From Symbiobacterium terraclitae (GTDB taxonomy: Bacteria; Bacillota; Sulfobacillia; Symbiobacteriales; Symbiobacteriaceae): 64,000 bases of DNA. A model generated the notes under the pieces. The model was given only the letters and a program-made list of their open reading frames with translations. It searched no databases and was not told where the DNA came from. Location: assembly GCF_017874315.1 (NCBI RefSeq), contig NZ_JAGGLG010000010.1, positions 1-64,000 on the forward strand. The letters are read 5' to 3'. A program made the position numbers and the translations under genes. Shown here one piece after another: positions 51,899 to 60,233 of the stretch. How positions within the stretch are numbered: position 1 is the stretch's first letter; every line of letters starts with the position of its first letter.

Positions 51899-52960
51899 TC
51901 AGGGCCGCGGTGCGGGAACCGGCTTCCGCGGCTGCAGCGGGCTGCCCGCCAGGATCTCCTCCACTTCCTCGTAGCCCTCGGGGAAGGCGTAGTTGTACCG
52001 GGCCGGCAGGGCGAAGACGTACTCGTCGTTCCGCCCGAGTTCGGTCGGCCCGATCGGCGCGGCGCCGATGTGGAACTCCCCCGCCTGCAGGGCCTCCCAT
52101 TGGCTCAGGGTGAAGACCATGATGGGGATGTCCTGCCGGGGGGCCTCGGCACGCCACCCGGGGTGCCGGATGCGCAGCAGCGGACCGGTCTCCACGGGCT
52201 CGCTGCCGCCGACGGGGAGGCCCTCCCAGGTGTCGGTGACGATTGTGTAGCCCTGCCAGCTCTCCGGAAGCGAGAAGACGAAGCCGTACTCGCCGTTGAT
52301 GTACGTCACCGGCCCGGGGGCAACGTAGTCGCCCAGTGTGACCTCGGTGATCAGCCAGCGGTCACCGGTCCGGGTCACCACGAGCGTAATGGCCCGCTTC
52401 GCGGAGAAGCCCTGCTCCGTATCCTGGCTCGTCTTCAGGATGATCTCGCCCTGCACCTCAAAGGAGTCGTCGGCTCTGCGGGTCACCGTCACGATCTCGA
52501 TCCGGTCCGGCCACGGGCTGGATACGGTTCGCCCGGGGGCGTTCGCCGGATCTTGCTGCCACCGCTCCAGGAGCTCGGGGGAGACCAGGTCGCCGTACTC
52601 CTCCCGCATGCTCGTGCCCAACACCTCGGGAGGGGCGAGCAACGGGATCATCTTGAGCCTGCGGCCGAACTCCTCGACGACGGCTCGAGCGGCCTCCTCG
52701 TCGCCGGTCTTCTGCCGATGGGCGGATGCGCCCGGCGCGTCGGTCTCGTGCACCCGGTTAGCGGCACGCGCGGGGCCGATCCCCTGATCAGCTGCATCCT
52801 CCGCGCCGCGCGCCTGCTCCTTGTCTGCAGCAGCCTGGTGCAATGCAGCGGAGGACGTCTCTCCGTTTTCCGGGCTCAGTGCGGGAGCACCCGTCGCCGC
52901 GCACCCGGACAGGGAGAGTGCAACGATCACTGCAAGGAGAGCTGAGTGTAACTGTTTCAT
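51899..52960 (-). CDS. Exported lipoprotein of unknown function
   Basis: The 353-residue protein has lipobox LSLSGC after a short signal and starts at ATG 52960 behind GGAGGTAG. A polar, Ala/Asp/Glu-rich linker (about 25-90) is followed by a domain with an NTF2-like look (FEVQGEIILKT, ITLVVTRTGDRWLITEVTLGDYV) and a second beta-rich part (EYGFVFSLPESWQGYTIV) like protein-secretion or PsbP-type folds. No family is assigned. Its 5-prime side faces the long hairpin-repeat region, so the array could lie in its leader. Confidence 0.6.
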   Translation of the reverse strand: MKQLHSALLAVIVALSLSGCAATGAPALSPENGETSSAALHQAAADKEQARGAEDAADQGIGPARAANRVHETDAPGASAHRQKTGDEEAARAVVEEFGRRLKMIPLLAPPEVLGTSMREEYGDLVSPELLERWQQDPANAPGRTVSSPWPDRIEIVTVTRRADDSFEVQGEIILKTSQDTEQGFSAKRAITLVVTRTGDRWLITEVTLGDYVAPGPVTYINGEYGFVFSLPESWQGYTIVTDTWEGLPVGGSEPVETGPLLRIRHPGWRAEAPRQDIPIMVFTLSQWEALQAGEFHIGAAPIGPTELGRNDEYVFALPARYNYAFPEGYEEVEEILAGSPLQPRKPVPAPRP

Positions 52961-53257
52961 GGTAACTACCTCCTCCAACAGCGCTTCACCCGCTTGGACG
53001 GACCGGAACGCGAAGCTGTTTCATCGCGTCACCCCTCCGGCCTCCATGCACAACCGCTCAGGCCCTCCTTCCAGGTGGTGCCCACACCTTGCCCACTGCG
53101 GGGGCCGGACGGGCATGCCGTATGAGGGTCAGGGTTCGTACCGCTGTCCCGGGCACGACAACCCCCGATGCATCGTAACCCTGGTCATGTGCAGTAGCGC
53201 CACTCCGCCCCTCGACGGCGAGGTTCCCTCTCCCCGGTCCCGCCCCGCATCCCCCAT
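52961..53257. other. Non-coding region between lipoprotein start and hairpin array
   Basis: No gene seen. A degenerate possible array unit lies at 53081-53126 (CCCACA...TATGAG with TTGCCCA and GGGCATG inside). The open frames here lack ribosome sites. Confidence 0.45.
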
Positions 53258-54066
53258 CTCACATGCTTTGCAACCAACCGCCACCAAACTCGCATGTCGT
53301 GTGAGCATTGCTGTGCCCGTCGCAGTGCTTCAGGGCCTGACCCCCTGCGGTGCCAGGCGCGCGGGCACTCCAGGCGCGCTCCTCCTTGTTGCCCCGACCC
53401 ACGACCGCCTGTTCTCATGACTCCAGGCCCTGGTGTGCCCCGGCAGTCTCACAAGCCTTGCCAGTTTCATGACCAGGCTTGCATCTCGTGTGAGCGTCGC
53501 AGGAGGCCGGGTGCTCCACCGTCCTGGTCCCGCCACACGGGTCGCCTCCGCCTGGCCAGCCTCACACGCTTTGTCAGTTCCACGCGCCAACCTGGCATGG
53601 CGTGTGAGGCTCATGCGCGACCGTGGCGCCGCGCCCCCCGTTTCGCGCCCCAGCCTCACACGCTCTGCCAGTTCCACGCGCCAACCTGGTATGTCGCGTG
53701 AGGCTCATGCGTGATCGAGGCGACGCACCCCCCTGTCTCGCGCCCCAGTCTCACACGCTTTGCCAGTTCCACGCGCCAACCTGGCAGATTGTGTGAGGCT
53801 CATGCGTGACCGAGGCGCCGCGCCTCCTGTCTCGCGCCCAGTCTCACACGCTTTGCCAGTTCCATGCGCCAACCTGGCAGGTTGTGTGAGGCTCATGTGC
53901 AACCGAGGCGCCGCGCCCCCTCGTCTTGCGCCCCAGCCTCACACGCTCTGCCACTTTCGCACCCCAGACTTGCATGTCGTGTGATCGGCGCGACGAGGTC
54001 GGGAGCGCGGCACCCCGTCTCCCGCGATCTGCCGCTGCCAGTCGCCAAACGCGCACATCGTGTGAG
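53258..54066. repeat. Array of about eight 48-nt hairpin units, period about 94
   Basis: Units at 53258-53305, 53448-53494, 53561-53608, 53655-53702, 53750-53797, 53843-53890, 53938-53984 and 54019-54066. Each starts CTCACACG (or a variant) and ends CGTGTGAG, with an inner pair TGCCAG/CTGGCA around a CCACGCGCC loop. Units 3-6 also share their 45-47 base spacers (GCTCATGCG...CGCGCCCCAG). Periods of 93, 94 and 95 break any reading frame, so the array is non-coding. Conserved spacers and the hairpin layout exclude CRISPR. Function unknown. Confidence 0.85.
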
Positions 54067-54145
54067 CATTGCAACGCCCCGTGAGATGCCGAAGGGCGGA
54101 GGCGCTCGCCTCCGCCCCAGACACACCCGTCGTGTGGCGACAGTT

Positions 54146-54505
54146 CTACCCCATGGCCTGGAGATTCTCGAGCTCCGGCGGCATCAGGAACACCCCGTCC
54201 GGCGACCGGCCGATCGGCGCGACGGCCGCGATGGCGTCCCGGTTGAGCGGGCCGTAGATGTGGGGATAGATGCCGGCCGGGTCTTCATACTTGATGGGCG
54301 CCTGCACCTTCTCCTTGTCGATGTACAGCACCACCCACTCTCCGGGATCGTCTCGATACAGGAGCGTCAGGATGATCGAGACCGCCTCACGCCCGTCCGT
54401 GCAGTGGATGAAGCCTTCCCGTTCGAAGTCCGCCGGTACGTATGGCTGCGCCGGGTCCAGACGCTCGTACCAGGCCCTGGGCGTTCCGTGATACGTGATG
54501 CGCAC
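54146..54505 (-). CDS. DUF952 family protein
   Basis: The 119-residue cytoplasmic protein has the DUF952 features FEREGFIHCTDGREAV and GEWVVLYIDKEKV, ending with IYGPLNRDAIAAVAPI. The fold is related to ADP-ribosyl transferases in structure, but no activity is established. GTG 54505 follows GGGGAGG by eight bases; the longer frame lacks family similarity. It is transcribed towards the hairpin array. Confidence 0.85.
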   Translation of the reverse strand: MRITYHGTPRAWYERLDPAQPYVPADFEREGFIHCTDGREAVSIILTLLYRDDPGEWVVLYIDKEKVQAPIKYEDPAGIYPHIYGPLNRDAIAAVAPIGRSPDGVFLMPPELENLQAMG

Positions 54506-54627
54506 CGCGAAGACCTCCCCGCCCGGCATGGTGCGTGCCGCGGCCGCACTCGCATCCAGCGCAGCCGGCACCGCGAGCCTCTGCTCAGCCTGCCGGATCA
54601 GCAGAAGGTTTCGACGCGACCTCCGCC

Positions 54628-55242
54628 CTACCCTACCACCGGCGTCTTCGGCATCCATGCGGGCCGCCGCGCCTCGTAGGCGGCGATCTCCGCCTCGTGC
54701 TGCAGCGTCAGCCCGATCTCGTCCAGCCCGTGCAGCATCCGGTGCCGCCGGAACTCGTCGATGGCGAAGGGCGCCGAGAACCCCGCCTCATCCTCGACGA
54801 CGCAGCGCTCCAGGTCCACGGTCAGCCTGTACCCCGGCTGCTCCGCCCGGCGCATCAGCTCGGCCACCGCGTCCTCCGGCAGCACCACCGGCAGCAGCCC
54901 GTTCTGGAAGCAGTTGTTGTAGAAGATGTCGGCGAACGACGGGGCGATCACCGCCCGGAAACCGTAGTCGGTCAGCGCCCACGGGGCGTGCTCCCGGGAG
55001 GAGCCCGATCCGAAGTTCCGCCCGGCGATCAGGATCGTCGCCCCGGCGTACTGCGGCCTGTTCAGCACGAAGTCCGGGTTCGGCGACCCGTCCGGCAGGT
55101 AGCGCCAGTCGTTAAAGAGGAACTGGCCGAAGCCCGTCCGCTCGATCCGCTTCAGGAACTGCTTGGGGATGATCTGGTCGGTGTCCACGTTCACCCGGTC
55201 CAGGGGCACCGCCAGCCCGGTCTCACGCACGAAGGGCCTCAC
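54628..55242 (-). CDS. leuD: 3-isopropylmalate dehydratase small subunit
   Basis: The 204-residue subunit has [28 protein letters not shown] and [17 protein letters not shown], all hallmarks of bacterial LeuD. With LeuC it isomerises 2-isopropylmalate to 3-isopropylmalate in leucine synthesis. GTG 55242 overlaps the leuC stop (GTGA), so the two are coupled. The length is near that of the Escherichia coli type. Confidence 0.96.
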   Translation of the reverse strand: MRPFVRETGLAVPLDRVNVDTDQIIPKQFLKRIERTGFGQFLFNDWRYLPDGSPNPDFVLNRPQYAGATILIAGRNFGSGSSREHAPWALTDYGFRAVIAPSFADIFYNNCFQNGLLPVVLPEDAVAELMRRAEQPGYRLTVDLERCVVEDEAGFSAPFAIDEFRRHRMLHGLDEIGLTLQHEAEIAAYEARRPAWMPKTPVVG

Positions 55243-56663
55243 TGCGCCACACTCCCTTCCGCCACCAGCTCCCGCACGTCGACGAAGTGGCCCGCAATCG
55301 CCGCGGCCGCGGCCATGGCCGGGCTGACCAGGTGCGTCCGTCCGCCCTTGCCCTGCCGGCCCTCGAAGTTCCGGTTGGACGTGGAGGCGCACCGCTCGCC
55401 GGGCGAGAGGATGTCGGGGTTCATGCCGAGGCACATGGAGCAGCCGGCCTCCCGCCACTCGAAGCCCGCCTCCCGGAAGATCCGGTCCAGCCCCTCGGCC
55501 TCTGCCTGCGCCTTCACCTGGCCGGAGCCGGGCACCACCATGGCGTGGACCCCCGGCGCCACCCGCCGGCCCCTGGCCACCGCGGCGGCGGCCCGCAGGT
55601 CCTCGATGCGCCCGTTGGTGCAGGATCCGATGAAGACCCGGTCGATGCGGATCTCCTGGATGGGCGTGCCGGGCGTGAGTCCCATGTAGGCCAGGGCCGC
55701 CTCGGCCGCCTTGCGCTGGGCGGGGTCGGCGAAGTCCTTCGGGTCGGGCACCCGGCCGGTGACCGGCACCACCTGCCCGGGATTGGTGCCCCACGACACG
55801 GTGGGCACCAGCTGGCTGGCGTCGAACTCGACCACCCGGTCGTAGACCGCGTCGGGGTCGGAGGCCAGGGTCCGCCAGTCGGCCACCGCCGCCTCCCAGG
55901 CTTCGCCCCGGGGCGCGTGCGGCCGGCCCTTCAGGTACGCGAAGGTCGTCTCATCCGGGGCGATCATCCCCGCCCGGGCGCCTGCCTCGATGGACATGTT
56001 GCAGACGGTCATCCGCCCCTCCATCGAGAGCGAGCGGATGGCCTCGCCGGTGTACTCGATCACGTATCCGGTGGCGCCGTCGGTGCCGATCTGGCCGATG
56101 ATGCCGAGGATCAGGTCCTTGGCGGTCGTCCCGGGCGGCAGGGCGCCCTTCACCCGCACCTCCATCACCTTCGGCTTGTGCTGTACCAGACACTGGGTGG
56201 CGAGCACGTGCTCCACCTCGCTGGTGCCGATGCCGAAGGCGAGGGCTCCGAAGGCCCCGTGGGTGGCGGTGTGGCTGTCGCCGCAGACGATCGTCATGCC
56301 CGGCTGGGTGAGGCCCAGTTCCGGGCCGATCACGTGCACGATGCCCTGGTACGGGTTGTGCAGGTCGAAGAGCCGCACACCGAACTCGGCGCAGTTCTGC
56401 GCCAGGGCCGCCATCTGCCGCGCCGCGATCTCGTCGGTCAGCGGCTGCGACCGGTCGGTGGTGGGCACGTTATGGTCCATGGTGGCGAGGGTCAGGTCCG
56501 GCCGCCGGACCTTCCGCCCGGCGAGGCGCAGCCCCTCAAATGCCTGGGGCGAGGTCACCTCGTGCACCAGGTGCAGGTCGATGTACAGAAGCGCCGGCTT
56601 GCCGGGCTCCTGGCGCACCACGTGCCGTTCCCAGATCTTGTCGAACAAGGTCCGTCCGCTCAT
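55239..56663 (-). CDS. leuC: 3-isopropylmalate dehydratase large subunit
   Basis: The 474-residue aconitase-family protein binds a [4Fe-4S] cluster through Cys348 (GSCTNGR), Cys408 and Cys411 (GCSMCLGM). Further motifs are DHNVPT and [23 protein letters not shown] 56663 follows AAAGGGGTG. It is divergent from a LysR gene across 98 bases containing a T-N11-A palindrome. Confidence 0.97.
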   Translation of the reverse strand: MSGRTLFDKIWERHVVRQEPGKPALLYIDLHLVHEVTSPQAFEGLRLAGRKVRRPDLTLATMDHNVPTTDRSQPLTDEIAARQMAALAQNCAEFGVRLFDLHNPYQGIVHVIGPELGLTQPGMTIVCGDSHTATHGAFGALAFGIGTSEVEHVLATQCLVQHKPKVMEVRVKGALPPGTTAKDLILGIIGQIGTDGATGYVIEYTGEAIRSLSMEGRMTVCNMSIEAGARAGMIAPDETTFAYLKGRPHAPRGEAWEAAVADWRTLASDPDAVYDRVVEFDASQLVPTVSWGTNPGQVVPVTGRVPDPKDFADPAQRKAAEAALAYMGLTPGTPIQEIRIDRVFIGSCTNGRIEDLRAAAAVARGRRVAPGVHAMVVPGSGQVKAQAEAEGLDRIFREAGFEWREAGCSMCLGMNPDILSPGERCASTSNRNFEGRQGKGGRTHLVSPAMAAAAAIAGHFVDVRELVAEGSVAQ

Positions 56664-56735
56664 GCCGATCACCCCTTTGCAACATATATACCTGGGGTTG
56701 ATCTAGAACTCCAACATATGATAACTATAGTACCG

Positions 56736-56750
56736 ATAGCTATACGCTAT
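56736..56750. promoter_or_regulatory. LysR-type binding site between leuC and the LysR gene
   Basis: ATAGC-TATAC-GCTAT is a 5-bp inverted repeat that includes T-N11-A (56737 and 56749), the LysR box. It lies 12 bases ahead of the LysR start, suited to autoregulation and control of leuCD. The surrounding 60 bases are AT-rich. Confidence 0.6.
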
Positions 56751-56761
56751 GGGGTGATCGC

Positions 56762-57865
56762 GTGAACCTGCACCACATCCGCTACTTCGTCTCTGTGGCC
56801 CGGCACCGCAGCTTCACCCGGGCCGCGGCGGAAAACATGGTGGCGCAGCCCTCGCTGAGCCAGCAGATCCGCCGGCTCGAGGAAGAACTTGGGGCCCCGC
56901 TCTTCGACCGGAGCCAGACGCCGGTGCGGCTCACCGATGCCGGCGAGGCGCTGCTGCCCCACGCCGAGGCGATCCTCCGGCAGGTGGAGGCCGCCCGGGC
57001 CGCGGTGGAGGAGCGGCTGGGCCTGCGCAGCGGACGCCTGGTGCTGGGCAGCCTGCCCATGACGGGATCCCGCCTGCTGCCGCGTGCGATCACCGCCTAC
57101 CGGAGGCGCTACCCGGGGATCCAGGTGATCCTGCGGGAGGAGTCGACCCTGCGGCTGACGGAACTGGCCCTGTCGGGCGAGACCGACCTCACCCTGACCA
57201 CGCTCCCTCCGGGCAGCCCCGACCTGGACTGGCAGCCGCTGCTCACCGAGCCGATCCTGCTGGCGCTGCCGCCGGACCATCCCCTTGCGGCCGCGTGGCG
57301 GCAGCAGGAAGGTGACCGTCAGCAGACGGTCCCCGCGCAGGGGCCAACGAGCAACCCGGCCGACTGGGCCGCGCAGTTGCCGGCCGACCTCCCGGGCGGC
57401 TCTCCGCCGCCGTGCCAGGCCGGCGCAGAAGGCGGTGCGAGCCCGCATCCGCCTGCAGGGCAACCCGGCGTTCCCCTGTCGGCGGTGGCGGACGAGCCCT
57501 TCCTCGTCATGAAGCCCGGGTACGGCTTCCGGGACCTGGTCCTCGCCGCCTGCCATGCCGCCGGATTCGCGCCGCGCATCGCCTTCGAGTCCGCCCAGAT
57601 CGAGACGCTGCAGGCGATGGTCGCCGCGGGGCTCGGGGTCACCCTCGTGCCGCAGATGGCGACCGACCGCAGCCTCAACCCATCGCCGGCCTTCGTGCCG
57701 CTGGCCGGTCTGCCGCTCACCCGCACCCTCGCCCTGGTGTGGCGGCGCGACCGCCCGCTCCCCCGCTCGGCGGAAGCCTTCCTGCAGCTCTCGTCAGAAC
57801 TTTGGCCCTCCTCGCATGATTTCCAACGACTTCCTGAAACCTGGAAGGCGCCGTCTTCGTCATAG
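56762..57865 (+). CDS. LysR family transcriptional regulator
   Basis: The 367-residue protein begins with the LysR helix-turn-helix (FVSVARHRSFTRAAAENMVAQPSLSQQIRRLE) and carries a periplasmic-binding-like effector domain. A low-complexity insertion of about 60 residues (residues about 183-240, rich in Gly, Pro, Gln and Ala) interrupts the effector domain just after the HPLAAAW position, so it is longer than the usual 300. It is divergent from leuCD, which points to leucine-pathway control, though other targets are possible. The GTG start lies behind GGGGTGATC. Confidence 0.9.
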   Translation: MNLHHIRYFVSVARHRSFTRAAAENMVAQPSLSQQIRRLEEELGAPLFDRSQTPVRLTDAGEALLPHAEAILRQVEAARAAVEERLGLRSGRLVLGSLPMTGSRLLPRAITAYRRRYPGIQVILREESTLRLTELALSGETDLTLTTLPPGSPDLDWQPLLTEPILLALPPDHPLAAAWRQQEGDRQQTVPAQGPTSNPADWAAQLPADLPGGSPPPCQAGAEGGASPHPPAGQPGVPLSAVADEPFLVMKPGYGFRDLVLAACHAAGFAPRIAFESAQIETLQAMVAAGLGVTLVPQMATDRSLNPSPAFVPLAGLPLTRTLALVWRRDRPLPRSAEAFLQLSSELWPSSHDFQRLPETWKAPSSS

Positions 57866-57896
57866 GATGTGAGAGCCCTGTGGGGGAGGCGATCGC

Positions 57897-58196
57897 ATGT
57901 CCAAGAGTTACCGGCGCTGGCTGCGCATCTGCACCGACTGCGCCTACATCGGAGCCACCGTACTGGCGGTCTGGGCCACCCCCCTGCTGCACCAGGTGGG
58001 GCCGCTCGCCCTGCTGCCCTACGCCGGGCTCGCCGGGATGATCTGGTCCGCGGTGACCGCCGCCGGCCTGATCCTGCTCTGGTTCCGCCACGAGTGGCCC
58101 GCGTCCCGGGCGCGGCAGCGGCTCTTGGCCCGGTTGCGCCTGTGGCCGGCCGCGCTGGATCCCCGCCGCCTCGCCTGGACCGAACGCGAAGCGTGA
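57897..58196 (+). CDS. Small membrane protein
   Basis: The 99-residue protein has two membrane helices (YIGATVLAVWATPLL and AGLAGMIWSAVTAAGLILLWF) and a basic C-terminal tail. The ATG at 57897 is 10 bases after GGGGGAGG. I do not recognise the family. A terminator follows. Confidence 0.6.
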   Translation: MSKSYRRWLRICTDCAYIGATVLAVWATPLLHQVGPLALLPYAGLAGMIWSAVTAAGLILLWFRHEWPASRARQRLLARLRLWPAALDPRRLAWTEREA

Positions 58197-58230
58197 TTTA
58201 CTTTACTGGAATGAATCGTTATTATAGAAA

Positions 58231-58262
58231 AAGACCCCGGCCAGCGTGTGGTCCGGGGTCTT
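58231..58262 (+). terminator. Terminator after the small membrane protein gene
   Basis: AAGACCCCGG and CCGGGGTCTT form a perfect 10-bp stem with a 12-base loop, flanked by A-run before and TTCTTC after. Confidence 0.88.
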
Positions 58263-58293
58263 CTTCATCATGGACGCCACGAGGTGTGAGCAC

Positions 58294-58959
58294 ATGCGGT
58301 TTCGCTTCGCCCTGCGGCTGCTCTGGTACTACGTCGGGCTGGTGATCACCTGCCTCGGCTACGCCCTGGTGATACGCCCCGGGCTCGGCGCAGGACCCTG
58401 GGACATCCTCCATCTCGGGCTCAGCGGCCGCACCGGGCTGCCGCTGGGGCTGGTCATCCAGTCGCTGGGCGCGGTGATCATCGCGCTGGACTGGGCGCTG
58501 GGAATGCGGCCCAACCTGGGGATGGTGCTCAACATGCTCACCTTCGGCCCCATCCTCCAGTTCCTCCTGGCGCGCCTGCCGGCTCCGCAGACCACCGCCG
58601 GCCTCTGGTTGATGCTGGCCGCAGGCATCCTGGTCTCCGGCGTCGGCACGGCGTTCTACGCCAGCGCCGACCTGGGCGCCGGACCCCGGGACTCGCTGAT
58701 GATCGGCCTCACGCGCAAGCTGGGCCTACCGGTGGCCATCGTGAAGAACGGACTCGACCTCACGGTCTCCCTTGTCGGCTGGCGTCTCGGCGGCCCGCTG
58801 GGCGCGGGGACCGTGGCGGTGGTCCTGGGCGTGGGCCCGGCGGTGCAGCTGGGATTTTACCTCGCCGGACTCCTGGCCCGCCTCGGCCCGCTGGGCGGCA
58901 TCGTGCGCCCGGTGGCCCTGCGGCCGGCCCAGGCCGAACAGCGGCGCGAGGCGGGGTAG
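58294..58959 (+). CDS. YczE-like integral membrane protein
   Basis: The 221-residue protein has five membrane helices and two copies of a GAGP-W/R-D motif (RPGLGAGPWDILHLGL and SADLGAGPRDSLMIGL), as in the YczE family. YczE influences surfactin production in Bacillus subtilis, but a general role is unknown. ATG 58294 follows GAGGTG; ATG 58270 is an alternative within the hairpin end. Confidence 0.85.
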   Translation: MRFRFALRLLWYYVGLVITCLGYALVIRPGLGAGPWDILHLGLSGRTGLPLGLVIQSLGAVIIALDWALGMRPNLGMVLNMLTFGPILQFLLARLPAPQTTAGLWLMLAAGILVSGVGTAFYASADLGAGPRDSLMIGLTRKLGLPVAIVKNGLDLTVSLVGWRLGGPLGAGTVAVVLGVGPAVQLGFYLAGLLARLGPLGGIVRPVALRPAQAEQRREAG

Positions 58960-59130
58960 AGTTGGCATACAATGGTCGCCGCCATTCTGTAAACCAGGGG
59001 GAGAATACTGCCCGGGCAGACCTAGCACGAAAGGCGCATACCGTTTATATTAGAATTGTTGCCAGTGATCATGTGATCTCCCGCACAGGTCGCTGCGCAC
59101 CTGCGTCTCCCCCAGACCACCACAGAATGG

Positions 59131-60138
59131 ATGTGCGTCACGATGAACCCATGGGTCGTGTTTGTCGTCAGTGCGGGCGTCATCATCTTCGCCGGACGTG
59201 CCCTCTCCAACGCATCCGACGAACTGGCCGAGCGCACCGGGCTCGGACGCGCCTTCATCGGCTCGCTCCTGCTGGCCGGCGCGACCTCGCTGCCCGAGGT
59301 AGCCGCCTCGGGAACCGCTGCCTTTCAGGGCGCAGGAAACCTCGCCATGGGCAACGTGTTTGGCAGCAATATCTTCAATATGTTGCTGCTGGTTATCGCC
59401 CAGTGCTTCGCGGCACGGCCCATACTGACCAACGTCTCCCCGACCCACGTCACCACCGCAGCCGCCGGCATGCTGCTGAGCGGCATCGCCGCGCTGTCGA
59501 TGGTGGTACGCCAGCCCTATGCCTTCCTCGGCGCGGGCCTGGACACCTGGATCATTGCCGCTACCTATATCATCATCATGCGCGTTCTCCCGGGGAATGA
59601 GCCGGAGCAACAGCTGGAAGTGGCTGCAACGGCGGAGACACCGCCCACGGACCGGGAGTCCTCCTCCTCTGCGGCAGGCGCCTGGTTGAAGTTTGCGGTC
59701 TCTGCGGGCGCGATCATCGCGGCGGGGTGGTACATGAGCAGTGCCGCCGACCAGATCGCGGTCATCACGGGGCTCGGGCAGACGTTCATCGGCGGGACCC
59801 TGCTCGCCGGCGCAACCTCGCTCCCGGAGCTGACGGTGTCGATCTTCACGGTGCGCATGGGCGCATATGACCTCACGGTGGGCAACGTGCTCGGCAGCAA
59901 CATCTTCAACATGCTGATCCTTCTGGTCAGTGACCTGGCCCAGCCCGGCAGCGTACCCCTGCTCTCGGGAGGCACGACCGGCCAGATCGTGTCGGCCCTG
60001 GTGGGCCTGATCCTCTCGGGTATCGTCATCGTGGCGCTGACCATGCCCCGGCGCGAGGGCCGCCGCTTCCCCTGGGAGATGGTGGCCATCGGCGGCGCCT
60101 ACCTGATCGGCCTGCGCCTGATCTACCTGGCAGGCTAG
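59131..60138 (+). CDS. Sodium/calcium exchanger family protein (CaCA)
   Basis: The 335-residue membrane protein has ten helices in two inverted halves, each with GATSLPE and GNV-x-GSNIFN, the alpha-repeat signatures of Na+/Ca2+ exchangers of the YrbG type. A polar loop of about 40 residues (EPEQQLEVAATAETPP) joins the halves. The start is uncertain: ATG 59131 and ATG 59143 both lack a strong ribosome site. It is followed by a good terminator. Confidence 0.92.
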   Translation: MCVTMNPWVVFVVSAGVIIFAGRALSNASDELAERTGLGRAFIGSLLLAGATSLPEVAASGTAAFQGAGNLAMGNVFGSNIFNMLLLVIAQCFAARPILTNVSPTHVTTAAAGMLLSGIAALSMVVRQPYAFLGAGLDTWIIAATYIIIMRVLPGNEPEQQLEVAATAETPPTDRESSSSAAGAWLKFAVSAGAIIAAGWYMSSAADQIAVITGLGQTFIGGTLLAGATSLPELTVSIFTVRMGAYDLTVGNVLGSNIFNMLILLVSDLAQPGSVPLLSGGTTGQIVSALVGLILSGIVIVALTMPRREGRRFPWEMVAIGGAYLIGLRLIYLAG

Positions 60139-60149
60139 CGAGAAACCGG

Positions 60150-60172
60150 AACCCCCGCCGCAGGCGGGGGTT
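60150..60172 (+). terminator. Terminator after the exchanger gene
   Basis: AACCCCCGCC and GGCGGGGGTT with a GCA loop, followed by TGCCTTT; 12 bases after the stop. Confidence 0.9.
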
Positions 60173-60233
60173 TGCCTTTCGGACCGGAGCGCCGGCCGAC
60201 GCCGACCAGGTGTCGCACAGGGCCGGCCTCCGG

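Noticed and set aside
53655-53702. Integron attC sites
   Set aside because: The units lack the RYYYAAC and GTTRRRY core sites in pairing positions, and no integrase or cassette genes are present.
53258-54066. CRISPR array
   Set aside because: Repeats are 48 nt with internal palindromes, spacers of 45-66 bases are conserved among themselves, and no cas genes are present.
53864-54679. Long plus-strand reading frames across the hairpin array
   Set aside because: The repeat period is not a multiple of three, so translations change from unit to unit; no ribosome sites; high GC keeps all frames open.
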